Below are positions 12,486 through 25,185 of a stretch of 64,000 nt of DNA, one piece after another. The position numbers were made by a program, and so were the translations under genes. Position 1 is the stretch's first letter. Each line of letters opens with the position of its first letter. Below the pieces are notes generated by a model. It saw nothing but the letters and a program-made list of their open reading frames with translations. It did no database searches and was not told the origin of the DNA. The stretch comes from Beaufortia kweichowensis (taxonomy: Eukaryota; Chordata; Actinopteri; Cypriniformes; Gastromyzontidae). Location: assembly GCA_019155185.1 (NCBI GenBank), contig CM032816.1, positions 5,372,510 through 5,436,509 of the forward strand, read 5' to 3'.

Positions 12486-12927
12486 ACCAATCAAAAGATA
12501 TTTCTAATCTAAAGGTGTATACATTTCAATGTTTGAAATTTCTTCTGTAGACAAAAAGTATAATTGTGCCAACATATTAATTTCTTTAGAAAACTAACAT
12601 TTTATTTAAAAAATGGTTTGGAAATGGATTACTTGGACCAAATAATAAATAAAAATCAGTCAGTTAGATAGAAATTCCTCCAGTGCTGTTTAAAAAAGTT
12701 CCCAAGCTGGATGATTAAATGTAAAAAAAAATTGTAGACAAAGAGTGACTACTTTTAATGATCAAATATATCATAGTGTTCATTTATTTTAGATGCTTTT
12801 AGTCACAACATCATTCCACAGTTATACTTGTGTTATTTCATGGTTTTGATGAGTTTACTACTATTCTAAAATGTGAAAAAAAATGTAATCACAAGTGTGT
12901 GTTTCCAAAATGTTGACTGGTGTTGTA
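12480..12927 (+). mobile_element. 445-bp-class DNA element, copy 2 (family B)
   Basis: This 448-bp copy has degraded ends (TACATTACCAATCAAAAG at the left, TTGACTGGTGTTGTA at the right). It shares the interior of the 3199 and 53901 copies, for example TTTTAGATGCTTTTAGTCAC and ACTATTCTAAAATGTG. It is in the same orientation as 53901-54345 and opposite to 3199-3643. Its decayed terminal repeats suggest an older insertion. Confidence 0.8.
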
Positions 12928-13501
12928 TGTATATCTATAATTTATTGAACATCTATTAGAACACAAAATATGGCACCTGTTTCGTAATTTTGAATGCAAG
13001 GTGCGTGCATGTGTGCATCTGTGTACAGCCCTGTGTGGCAACAGGCTTGCGTGTCTGCGAGTGTGTGTTTTTCCTCAGCGTCCTGTAATTTGAGCAGTGC
13101 TCTAGGCTGCTGTTTCAGTCTGGAGCATACAACACCCACATTAGCCCGTCTGCCTTCTCACATGATTGATCCTGTGAAACCTGAATAGAATCATGGATAA
13201 AATAGCACGTCCGGGGCTGTTCACTTTCAGCATCCCTCTAGTAGCTGCTGTCGGTTGTGAAACACAACTTAAGAGAAACATTTATATGAAACGCAGCACC
13301 AAACAGCTGCCCTGCAGGTCACCTGTCTAACATCTGTCAAGGGCCCCAAACTGACAATGAGCTCCCTGTCATTCTGCGCAATCGCTTGAGACGGACATTC
13401 TTTGCATACTGCACCCAGACGTGTTCTAGACGCCTGGGATTGTCTAAAAAATGATGAGCAAGTCACTCAAAAGCTTTCCTGCTTGTTTAGATTTGACACT
13501 T

Positions 13502-13840
13502 AAAGTGACAGTCCCCTCAAAAATCTGATTTTACAAGATCGTATGATTTCTGTCTTCCTAGACTACGAAAGGTGTTAGACAGGATGGTCACGATGCTCCT
13601 GTCCAACAACAAAAATGACAAACACCAGAAGTGCCATAACAGTAGTCTGTATGAATCATGCTCAATACTTGCTGAATGGCTACTTGCTGAAAGCTCCAAA
13701 AATCATAAAAGCACCATAGAAATAGTCTATATGAATTGTGCACAATAATACAAGTCTTCTGAAATCTTACGATAGCTTTGTGTGGAAAGTTCTCAAATCT
13801 CAATTTGTACAATTTTGTTGCCAAAACAAACATAGTGCAA
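13502..13840. repeat. Repeat fragment related to family A, with internal duplication
   Basis: It begins TTAAAGTGACAGTCCC and contains phrases such as GCACCATAGAAATAGTCTAT and TACGATAGCTTTGTGTGG that I recognise from the abundant cyprinid TTAAAGGG-ended repeats. An internal segment is duplicated in diverged form: the stretch with GTGCCATAACAGTAGTCTGT (about 13631-13680) resembles the stretch with GCACCATAGAAATAGTCTAT (about 13710-13765). The boundaries are approximate. Confidence 0.55.
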
Positions 13841-15446
13841 CATGTTATGATGTGTCATATTTGAATATAACTGTATTGATGAAGTTTAAATGTTAATCTA
13901 TTTTTCACAAAAAGCATAGCATAGCTAAATCAGTCAAAACTTAAAAATAAAAATGTCAAAGAATGTATTTATCGCTAATATACTGGACTATCTGTTTATA
14001 TTTTACTAAAGCCCTGTCCCTTTACTAAGAATCCAGCAATAACAATATCAGTCCATGCAAGAGTTATCAATTTAAAAAAAAAAGTGTTATGGCTGTGACA
14101 AAAAAAACAAGTTTTTGAGAGGCAACATACTTTGTAGGATTTCTGTGAATGAAAATACACAAACCAGAAGCAATAATACCCCACAAATAGAGAAAAGATA
14201 AAAGAACTCTTTTATTCTTTATATAAAAGATAAAAGAATAACATACAATTGTTATTTTATTTTCATGTGCTTATTAATAAGGAATATGGACTGTGACAAT
14301 TCTGAAAACCACTTCATTTGATTATGAAAATGATAAAAAATGAGAGACCTTACATGAGTATTTAAACTATCAGTATAATAAAACCTTTGGTAAAAACTTT
14401 TTCATGCTAAGGTTGACATTTGCATGGAATTACCTGTTTAAATAAAAGTGAAGTAATGAACTCAATAATTTAGGAGATGATCACACACCAAATAATACCA
14501 TAAACATTATATGTCATTCTATTCGGACTGTGAGGCAAAATATCATGGAATGCAAAATGTGTCGCCGGCTTAACTGTTGTCATCAAGCGTCATTTGCATC
14601 ATGCGTGAGAACTTTTACGAGTTTTTTGTTATGAAATAAGATACTCAAAGGTCTCAGACACACCCACACACATACACGAGTACAGCTGACTGAAAACAGA
14701 TCTAAAGTCACGTGATACTGCAGATAGATCTGGTGCTAGTGGATCACCTATCGAGGCACTGAACTATGTTCTTAAGCTAGATGGAAAATGACTTTCTAAT
14801 CATGCCATAATTAGCTTGGCTAGATTATATTAGTGGTTTTGGGAGGGATTACTACAAGATGGAGAAACACATCACTGACATACGTGTAGCGTCCTGACCT
14901 CTAAAGGGAAAAGCAGATTAGAAAGCAGAAGGGAAAAGTTGTTTTTCTTCTCGGAGGGCCACGTGAACAGTCATCTCCGCTCAAGGCAGTGTGCACAAAA
15001 ACACTTATCAATCAGCACAACGGCCCCTTTACGGATCTCCCCGTGACCTAGTTCGCATTTGTGTGCAGCTCTCGTCAAAACATTGGTACCGAATCACTCA
15101 AAAATGAGAAAAATGCTAAACGAGAAAAACAAATGGCACAGTACGTGTGATCCAGAGAGCAGTGTTATGTGTGTTTAGCACTGAATGTTAAAAGGTCGTG
15201 TCGTGACGTTAGTGCCAGTGCGTTATTGTGCTGTACAGTACGTAAGAGCACAAGGCGGTAATAGTGCACTATTGTACGACTCTTCTTCCACTGTACAGCT
15301 AGTTCAGGATATTGTGCTTAAACACAGAAAAAGCTTTAAAAAACACGCGGGGGGAAGCTGTTTGGATTTATTGTAGCATTAATAAAGTTATTCAAAACGT
15401 GATAACTAACTAAATAAATACACCATTAACCTACCAAAACTGTTTA

Positions 15447-15674
15447 TATAGACCATTTCACAAGATGTTAACAGCACTGGTCCAGAAGCACTTCCTGTCT
15501 CGTTTTTTTAACATTACACAAAAGTGAGAATTTTGTACCACCAACAGAACATTTACAATGGACTTAAAATGTTTAACGAACAATTTAAGATTTAATTACA
15601 TGTGAAATACTAGCAAACTGAAACAGGAAGTGCTTCTGGAACAGTGTTGTTTACATCTTTTGAAATGGTCTATA
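15447..15674. repeat. Inverted-repeat MITE with ~52-bp terminal repeats (family C)
   Basis: The left end TATAGACCATTTCA (15447) and the right end TGAAATGGTCTATA (15674) are terminal inverted repeats. They extend about 52 bp each with about four mismatches and include AGAAGCACTTCCTGT on the left and ACAGGAAGTGCTTCT on the right. About 120 bp of unrelated AT-rich sequence lies between them. There is no ORF. The structure fits a miniature inverted-repeat transposable element, possibly with a TA-type target duplication. Confidence 0.8.
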
Positions 15675-18600
15675 GGCGCTAACATTAATAAGTTGTATGG
15701 GTGTAAATGTTGCACAGTATATATGAACTGCAGCTTAAACAGAATTTGTGTGGAATCTAATGTGTGAACAATGTTTAAGATATGAAGCTTTATTCTGCAG
15801 TTTCTTCATACACCGCCCATGTAACACAAGCAAGACCCGTGAGAAAAGGAGCAGAAACGGAGAAAGGTCTTTCAACAGGTGAAGTAGCTCACCCTGCGGA
15901 GGCGACGTGGATGAGCTGGGAAAAACATCCAAAATACTCACTGGTGGGAGTGTCTTTTTGTCTGAAAACAAGAAGAGTCTTTTCTTTGCTATGTCCACGT
16001 AATTTATGACTGCCATTGAAACCATCAACAGCTTTGCTCTTTTGGCTGAGAGACTGGTGCAGCACCAGAATGGAGACACACCCGGTTTAGTTACGTGTAT
16101 GGGAGTCATTCAGCAACAAAAGCTCTTATCAAAAACGCTAATTATCAGATTTACTTTCATGTCTGTAACAGCGGTGACTGTCTTGGCTCTCATATAATGA
16201 GACCAAAAAGAGGAAATTAAGCTGCTAATAAATATGCATGTGTATTTTTCTGCCAAGACCGTCCAGCATTTAAATTCAAAGAGGCTCGACTGTTCCAGCA
16301 TAGAAAATGGATTAGTGTTGTTTTAGCAGTGCTTTCAGCCTTAGATACAGACAAAGCTATTGGTTTCACGTCTCATAGGTGTATCTGTGTGGGTTTTTAA
16401 TGAAAACAAATACACTGCACAAAATTCATTTCTTAATTTGTATTTTTTTCGTATTTTGCAGTACAAATATCAAAATATGTCTAAATGAGAATTTTTAATA
16501 AGCAAAATAACCTAAGATATAGTCTTGTTTCATGAAAAAAAAAAAAAAAAAAGTGAGTTTATGCTAGTTTATGCTTTTAAAAGTGATAAGGATATTCTTC
16601 AATACTATCACCTTCTGTGTTTCATAAAGGACAAAAATATAAATATAAATAAAAACATACTTTTATACCATGGTTTGAAATGACAAGGGTGAGTAAATAA
16701 TGACTGATTTTCATTTTTGTGTGCACTACTCAGAAACTTAATGTTGCCCTTGATCTTTTCCCATCACTTCCTGGACAAGCGCGGCATTAGCATTAGTGCC
16801 AGCCGGTGCTGCCCCGTTGCCATGCTGGAGAGCGTGAGAGAGGATCATCACACCACATCATCACCCACAGAGAGACTCCCACACACAGTCTGAGCTCCTG
16901 CTCATCAAGTACCCAGCACAGCCCACTTATTCATCTTTTTCTCTCTCCTGTTCTCTCACCCACACACACCTTCCTTTGTTTCATCTTCACAGCTTATAGA
17001 CATTCACAGGAACACTGCAAAGACAGCAAAGAAAACTGAATGAAATGCTTGTCAAATCATTGCTGACCTCACATCAATCGACCACAGGCGCTTGTCTTAG
17101 ACAGCAAAATTAAAAGAATGAAATGTCTTCTCTTTTACTTGTTATCTTTGCCCTTCCGCCCACCATCGCACACACACATAAAGCAGAGGAACATAGAGTT
17201 GCTGATTTTTACTGCAGTATGATCACTCACTCAATGTGCTGGAGAGAAATAAACACTGTGCATGTATCTGAATTTCTGTCTAACTCTTGAATTCAGGTCT
17301 TTTCAGGTAATAGTCAATGCTGTCCAATGCCTAATCACATCCAGATACTTTTCAGAGTCATCCTTAAATACAATTACACAAAATTGCATTAGAATTTAGA
17401 GTCAATGCGAAGTTAAAGTGGACCGTATTTACTTTGTTAATAAACACAGACATTTTTAATATAATTACTTAGCTCTGCTTCTGAAATGAAATCTTCTGAG
17501 ATGACATCATCAAGCCCTCTGCTTTTTCAGCCCCTCCCCTTCAACCTTTTGTCAAATAGAAAACATTTCTCTTGATTTCAATCCGTTTCTGATACATTCC
17601 TGCACATTTCCATCACATTTTGAAAGTCCAATGAGTTCGACTGCTGTCAAATTTGAAGAATCTGAGTTGTAGCTTCAGCTGACACCACCTTTAACATTCA
17701 CAATATCATGCCACACTTAACCATGACAACAAAAATCTTCTAATCTTTAGTTTGGTTAATAATTAATTATTAATATTAAACAATGGTTTATCTGCTGGTT
17801 TGGTAATAGCGTAATAGAGTTTGACTTATGGGGAGGGGGTGTGGCAAGGCTGTTACAAAGTTTACTTATCTAAACTGTATAGATACAGTACAGATTGTGG
17901 ACAGACTGTAACTGCTGAATTTACAAAAGAGTTTTTGAATCCCACCAATGGACATCAATGCAGTCTTTCCATGTTACCAAGCAGTTCCTTGTGATCTCAC
18001 CATGAGATGTTTTAAATGTACTGTATTGTATTAAATTCCCATCCGCGCTGTGCTCTTACTGCCTTTTCAGTATTGAACAGTTCTGTATTAAAAAAATATT
18101 TTTCTAGAAAAATATTATTAAAACAACATACTATTGCAACAATCATATTTCATCTCATCATGTCAATATGAAGTAGAAATAATGTGTCTGCATGTTCATG
18201 ATGGACAGACAGAATGACAGGAGGTCATCAGACGTAGTGAATATCATATTAGCTATTTCTTAGCATATTTTTAGTGTTTAACTTGATCGAAAATTTGAAT
18301 ATTCAGACATTTACTGGCTAGTTAGTGGGTGGTTGTGAATTTTGAAAATGATGCTACATTACATAACTGAGTAGGACAAAATGTGGGCCACACATTCTTT
18401 CCTTTTGAATCAGTTCCTATTTGGTATCGCAACCGCCTAGATATTTAGGCCAGATTTGTTTTTTTAAGCAAAAATATATCACTTTACAGACATGGTGAAT
18501 GACAAAGCACATGCAAACCACATTTTCTTCCTTTGATATCTGACTTTTAGTTAAGGGGTTCTTTTTTAAAACAGGGTGTTGTTTTGGGCTAGTTGACAGT

Positions 18601-19271
18601 AACATATTTCATGTTTGCACATCACTTTGCAGCATGCATTACACATATTTAATGTGCAAGAGAAGCACTGGTATAAAAAAGAGAAATCTCTGGCAATGCT
18701 ACAGGTGGAGTGAACGTGACCATCTGCTTTACACACATGGATGACACAGTGCGCACATGCCAACCGCATTGTTCCTGTAATATCTTGCACTATTCAACCT
18801 CTATGGCTTTCAGCACAGGCCTTGTTCAGTGTTGCAGAAAACCCTAACTAGACAGAAAACCCTAATGCCACCTGTTTTATTGACTCGGCATCAGTTCCAG
18901 TAAATATTTGCATGGGTGCAGATATGCCAAGAACAAGGTGTACTGTATTTCTTGCAGACAGATGTATTATGAGAGCATATTTTTTCACAAAGTGGGTGTT
19001 TTTCTGTTCTCTTCTCTTACTGGCATCCCGATGAGCAACAAATACAGCCATTGGATGTCTGATAAAGGGTGAATTTGTGATGCAAAGTCTGCCTAGAGTT
19101 TGGCTCTGCGTGCCAAAGCGTTTGATATGCGGAGCCAGAGACTGCAGCACACGGAAGGTTGCCAAATATTGTATGTATCACCCGTTTGGTCTCAGTGTCT
19201 GTAATAAAGTTACTGGGAATATATAAGAGCAAGTTTCATTGTTTGATAGATTTAACTTTTATATATTTTTA

Positions 19272-19485
19272 AGCAACCCCAAAATGAAAATTGTTTCATT
19301 GTTTATTCATCCTCATGTTATTTCAAACCTGTATAACTTTCTTCTGCAGAACACAAAAGAAGATATTTTAAAGAATGTTGGTAACCAACATTGACCCCCA
19401 CTGACCTTCATGTTATGGACACAAAACCATATTTCTCAAAATATCTTTGTTGTTTTACAGAAGAAAGAGTTATAAGGTTAAAATA
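19272..19485. repeat. Degraded family A repeat copy
   Basis: Recognised by CTCATGTTATTTCAAACCTG, AACACAAAAGAAGATATTTT and the inverted CAAAATATCTTTGTTG near 19438. The terminal TTAAAGGG motifs are lost at both ends, so the limits are approximate. It lies just downstream of the putative klf13 3' end. Confidence 0.65.
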
Positions 19486-19636
19486 AATAAAACATATAAA
19501 CATACTGCTACATTACCTGGCAACCTTAAACTACCTAAAGTTAGTCCAAAAACTATTCTGGCTGAAATGAATTTATTCATTTGCTTGGGAATTTGACAAA
19601 AACGACATAATCAGAGCAGTTCATCTTATTTATGAA

Positions 19637-19642
19637 TTTATT
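19637..19642 (-). terminator. klf13: Candidate klf13 polyadenylation signal
   Basis: The - strand reads AATAAA here, within a stretch reading GAGAATAAATTCATAAATAA, with a T-rich tract about 30-45 nt further on. It is the best cluster of signals before the family-A repeat at 19272-19485. Other AATAAA matches upstream mean the assignment is tentative. Confidence 0.35.
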
Positions 19643-22600
19643 CTCAAATGTAAACTTCACTATTTCATGCATACAAGTTAAGACAACATACATTATTTGA
19701 CAAATTCTTGTTAATTCTCATATTTGCATAGGACATAGTCACAATATTGTCTAACATGTAAAAAATAAAAGGTCATAAAAAGTACAGCAGAGCAACCATG
19801 GACCAGCAATAATAATATAATCTGAATAATTCAACTGTACAACTGTAATACTTTACTGTAGTGATTTGGTTGATTGCAAAATAAAAACGTTACATTTCGC
19901 GGCAGTTTTGTCGAACGAGGTTGTGGAAAGTGGAACTGGCCGTTGCTAAAGAAGAGCTTTTGTACAAAGTAGAGAAGTGCTGGGAGACAGGAACCCAGCG
20001 GCATGTAATCACTGGAGCAGGCATCACACGGTGTCCTTAAAATATATTGTTAAAATACAGACGAATACGTACGATAGGAAGGCAAGTCGAGTTCACGCGG
20101 CGAACATCTACAGATTAGCATGAGGCCTCTACATGTGCCTCACTACAATTCGCTATACAACACTTATTGAAATCTCTTAACTGGTATAGGTTTGGAAAAG
20201 TAGGGGTTTAATTGAATTTCGTTCTATATCAGGAACATCTACGCAAAAGCAGATTTCACGGACGCCCTGTTTGAAGAGAAACGTGGCATGGAAATTGCAA
20301 TGGAAGATGTAAAATGTCATTTTCAGTCTTTCGAATGGCTTTTTCACAGTGTCTGAGTATTTATAGGACTCGCATGATAATATAAAACGACTTTTGATGA
20401 TGTATTATCAGCAGGGGTTTTGTCTACACTGAGTTTCAGGTCACCCTCGTGCCAAAACATCTGTACTCACAGGAGTGAGGCTGTTCAAACCTAACCACAC
20501 ACCAAGTTGGCAGACAACCAGACTTGTAAAAAATGACCACAGCCCTCAAAAGCAGTCCCCTGTACCGAGCATGAGACGAAACATAAACAACAGTCAAATC
20601 TAAGCCACGGCTAAAACCTAAATCCACCTCCACCCTTTAAAATGAGAATACATCTATTACTCACGCCTCAATTAATTTATGTTTATTAGCCTGTTGAAGG
20701 TGCAGTTGCTCTCTAAAATGTGTTGACGTCTCTGAAGCTTTGATAACCTGAATACAAAATCACTGTATGGCATTTGTACATCTAGTTGTTCTTTGGAGAA
20801 ACATCTAACTGTGAACGCACAGTGTATTTTTTTACCAATATGGTCAACATGGCAGTCGCTATGAAGACCCGACCTGCATGTTGAGGACAATGCTGTACAG
20901 TTCTTTTGTATGTCGACATATTCACAAGTGTGTATTTTTAGACTGTGGTAAATACAAAGCAATTCCACCCATCTAGGTTTTAGTGGATTAGAGTTAATCA
21001 TCTTCCTTTAGCAGTTTAAACTGGATTTTCCAGTCAATAGTAGTACATTTTGCATATCTTCATTGCCTATCCCACTTTTGATTTTTTTCTACTGAAAGAA
21101 GAAAGTAGGAAAGGAGAATGTAAGTGAGTCATATCTTCTTTAAGGTAAGTTACACATATCCTAACTTTTCCTCATCGAAACACTCAAATATTCTTCTGAA
21201 ACAATCAAATTGCAGGTTAAATTTCCAACTATTACAACATTCATAAATTCGTTCCTGAAGCCTTTGGTAACAAGAGTTCAACATGAGACTTCCAGTGCGG
21301 TGGATTACGTTAAAGGTGAGGGCCGTTCTACCAAACTATAGGTCATGGCACTACAGTGTTCTTGGCAAAAGTGTCCTACAGCTTCCTCTTCCTTCATTTT
21401 ACAGGGGAAGACCATATATAAACTGATATCTAATCACACAGACGTGGAAGCCGTCTTGTCTAATCTATTCTCTGAGAGGGTCATGGTTCTGCTTTATGTA
21501 TCGGAACGTGGCATGGCTGTTTCTTTACAGAGTCGAGAAAAATAAATGGAATCCTACACGACAGAAAAACTGAAGTACCGAAATTAACTGATAACAAAGA
21601 GTCATGTAGTACATACATCACAGTCAAAAAGACTTATTATAAAATAAATACATAGAAGAAATTAAGCTTTGATGCATTGGTTGGATAAAAGCAGCAAATT
21701 TATAGCAAATGCAATCCTTTGGAATGGTTGAGCTTTTTAGATGGTGAACAGGTTAATGTCCGAGTTTTCACTAATATGTGCATTTGTTCTGTACAATGAC
21801 AAATGTAAAACATAACTAAAGGAAAACAATATAATCAAAATACATCAAGATCACGCCAAAAGATTAGAAATACTCGCGCATCTAATACACATCATTCACT
21901 CGGCTACAGACACTTAAAAATGTACATCACTCATAGAAAACTGTACAAGGTCATTTACTTATCGCTGTATAATTGTCTATAGGTTTGTGATGAAATAAAG
22001 ATCCTCTTCTAATGCCTTTGGCACTCATTAACTTGCAATCTGTCATATGTAGGACCAAAGCCTTGTCTAGTCTAAATCACAATCATTCAGTGAAATCTGT
22101 GCACACATCTGTGCACAAAACAAAAAACACATTTCTGAATGAGCGGAGACTATAGGTTTCTGGAAATTAAGAATAATTTGCTTTAGTATGATGCTTTGTG
22201 TCTTATTAGACCCTGATAATTCATAAAAAATATTGTTTTTTAATTCTTTCAGATATGAATTCCAACATTACCTTCTCAGCAACATCAAAAACAAATCATT
22301 TTCATAACCTTCTAAATGTTTATAGAGGTACGTGTTTAAAAAGACAGATAACAAAAAGTAAATTAGAATTATGTTAAATAACAAAACAAAAAAAACATAA
22401 AAATACAATAAGATGAATGTGTGACTATCTACTCACAATGATGTGGTCTCTATGGTTATGCGATATTGAACTGGAGTATCAGCGTTCGGTCTCATGCAAT
22501 GAACTTGAGACGTCAGGATATTTCCCTCTTTCTAAGCGTAGAAATTACACACCTATATCCTGCTATAGCTCTCTCTACTAGCACAGGACAAGCATCGTCG

Positions 22601-22734
22601 CAGCAGACAGGAGAGAAAGCCTTATGAAACACCAATAACAATATTCGTCAATAATAATCAAAATAATAATAACATAATAAAATAATCAGAAAATTACAAC
22701 ACATTGCGGAAACATTTAGTAAATGAAAGAGAAA

Positions 22735-22754
22735 ATAATAATAATAATAATAAT
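22735..22754. repeat. AAT microsatellite
   Basis: A run of about seven AAT units, inside the probable klf13 3'UTR. Confidence 0.85.
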
Positions 22755-24114
22755 ACATCCATGTTCCATTGATTTGTGATTGCTGGGCTGTGATCTGAAA
22801 AACGGTGACCTGTCATGACCTTGACAACTGTCCAATGGTCTTGCTTATTATTCAAGTAGTATCGATACAGTGAAAAATACAGGAACCTAAAAGTGAACAT
22901 GTGTGTTTAACATGTTATTCGTACTAACTCAGACTGCGAATGAGAAAATACATTTCTTCAGTATGTATCATCAGGAAAATATATATACTTTGCTGCGTAT
23001 ACTCTATCTAACCAGTAACCAACCTACAGAGTTTTACTGTACCTAACAGGCACCATGTTTTACTGAATTTGAATGACTCACAAATAGGATATTGGGTTGG
23101 ACTGGCCTTTCTCTGCCCTTGTAACCTGTGAAACACCCTGAGCTGGCCAGCAGCGGGGAGTGTTTACAGATACAATGAAGGGCAATTGAACAGAACTACT
23201 ATAAATGGCTATATGTGAGAACAATTTCTCGTAGCGAAAGTCAGTGATTGAATTTCAACGTCCAGGCTGCGATCGCTTCAGGGGTGTGGTTTTATTGCAG
23301 AAACACTGCTGCCGTGGCACTGTTTATTTTGATTGGGGGTTTTTTAGCTGAAAGAACGAAAGAAAGGCGTGATTATGAGGGCTTTGAGAGGGCTCCTGGG
23401 AGGGGGATCGAGGGGCCGCTAGGAAGTATAAAGGGGGGACAAGGCCTGGCATTCACAAGCCTCCCCACCTGCTTATCAAGCCCTGGAGCGCTCATCCAGC
23501 TGGGCAGCTCTGATGCTGGTCAGTCTGAGGAGCGTGCGAGAATTTTAGCGATGAGATAGCGATACACGGCTGGTGTTGAATAATGACATTGCAACATTAA
23601 AGAGTATTGTGTGTATGTAGATGCAGCGCGGCAGTAGCTCAGATAGCGCCGCCGCACTTCCTGGAGAGTTTTGCATGTCTTTCGCCTGAGCGAGACCCTT
23701 CGGCCTCGCAGGCTATAGCAACTATGGACGGTAAAATGACTGCTGATATGAACGTATGTACAAAGTTAGTAGTATTGAATTAAGTTTTGAATCCCCTTTA
23801 AATGAGTCAAGTTTGAAAGCAGCTGCTGTACTGAGGTAATGCATTTAGCGGTCACGCTGACGTAACAGCGAGTCCACAACAGTAAAAAAAAAAGTGTGTG
23901 AAAGTTTCCCTGTGCTTGTGAAAAAGCTTGTAAAATACAGTCATTTAGAAGAAGAGAAACTTCTCTGAGACGTTGCCCACGGTGCCAAACTGGCAAACAA
24001 AAACTCATTCGAGCGAAATCTGAAACATATCGCGGCTATTGTCTGTCAGCTGTTACGATTCGGGACTCAACTTCCTGTATCACCCCCTCTTTCGGCCTGC
24101 TGCTTGAATAGCAT

Positions 24115-24159
24115 CCAATCAGACGATGGCATTTTCCCAGTCGCAGTGCATTGTGGGAT
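24115..24159 (+). promoter_or_regulatory. CCAAT box plus ZNF143-like motif
   Basis: CCAAT at 24115-24119 is followed about 28 bp later by TGCATTGTGGGAT at 24147-24159. The latter resembles the GCATTnTGGGA core of the ZNF143/Staf site. The pair looks like a housekeeping-type promoter, yet it lies in what should be klf13 3' sequence. It supports, weakly, a + strand transcript starting near 24.1-25.1 kb. Confidence 0.25.
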
Positions 24160-25092
24160 GTTGTTGGTGGGTGAAAGGGGAGAGAGAGGGAGTTTTCTTC
24201 TGCAAGAGTGCTCAGCTCGTGATAAAGCCTCAGTCTTTATCTTTGTCTCGCTATGGGTCAACCCCCTTATTCCTGCCTCCTGCAGATAGCTGTCTTTGTT
24301 CACAAGGAGGGATGTCCCGTTGTCCAGTTACCTAAACATACACGCTGGGACATTTCAGGCGTGAATGAGTTGTAAACTCATATTCTAACTAGTGATAGAT
24401 CAACATATTGATTGCTTTCTAACCAGGGCAATGACAAGCGTAAATGTGCTTCACACATTTGATGCTTTAAATTGGTTGTGCAGTACACGATGTAAGGACT
24501 TAAATGTTTGCTTTTCCTCTCCATCCTTTAACTCCCACTCGTTCTCGCCAGATAGAGCGAGCAGACAAGAGTGTGTAAAGCTCCACTGTAATAGCTCTCG
24601 TCTCTGGCTAGTGTGCTATGAATAGCCCTGTGTGGGTTGATGCAGTTTCCTAAGTGGAAGGCCTGTGCAGATGGAGCTGTGCAGAGGGCAAAGGGCCAGG
24701 GCTTCTGCGGTTACCTGAGAAAATGCCAACATCCCTCCCTCACTACCACTCTGCTTCCTCTGGGCAGAGTTTAAAAAAACCTCTCGATTCGCTCGGTGCA
24801 TTTAGCTCGTGTGCTTTCGGTCTCTACCGGCAGGTCTGACGTAGGCATACGTTCAGAAAAGTCTCTCTGAATGTGTCGGTGCTGTAGCGAAAAACCCTGA
24901 AGTTGATGAATGTGCTGTTTTTATTGAGGAAACAGCTGCTTTGAAACTTTAGCATCCGAATCGCGATGGGGAGTTTTCATTTAGTCCACTGAGAAAAGTT
25001 GAAGCTGTCTGTTCTTCTCATTGGGCGGCTCGTGCATGTAAAGCGGACTGATCACTACATTCGTGGTGTATTGAGAGGATTCCCTTTAAAAC

Positions 25093-25185
25093 ATGGACAG
25101 CACTGTTTGTACAAGGTTTTCAGGAGATGGTAACGTTGAAAATAAAGTCATTCCAGTCAACAATTATTCCAACCCTTCTTATCTG
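25093..25185 (+). CDS. Orphan first-exon-like segment (31 codons), antisense to klf13 3' region
   Basis: I do not recognise this product. An ATG in a strong context (AAAACATGG) at 25093 opens a stop-free frame of 31 codons (MDSTVCTRFSGD at the N-terminus, NYSNPSYL at the end). The frame finishes exactly at a consensus donor GTGAGC (25186). An inverted CCAAT (ATTGGGCGG) lies 73 bp upstream at 25020. No following exon was found that could be joined with confidence. It could be the start of an unknown + strand gene, an alternative upstream exon of the downstream trpm1 gene, or chance within the klf13 3'UTR. Confidence 0.22.

Larger units (their letters stand above)
12928..19600. other. Intergenic DNA between convergent otud7a and klf13 3' ends
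   Basis: No supported gene here. The sequence is AT-rich and contains a family-A-like repeat fragment (13502-13840), an inverted-repeat MITE (15447-15674), a poly-A run near 16534-16551 and a family-A fragment (19272-19485). A palindromic TCACGTGA E-box is at 14708-14715 and a perfect 22-bp AT-rich palindrome at 18095-18116. The short ORFs show no domain, and several overlap repeats. Confidence 0.6.

Noticed and set aside
14708..14715. Palindromic E-box TCACGTGA
   Set aside because: A single 8-bp word far from any promoter in the window; too weak to call.
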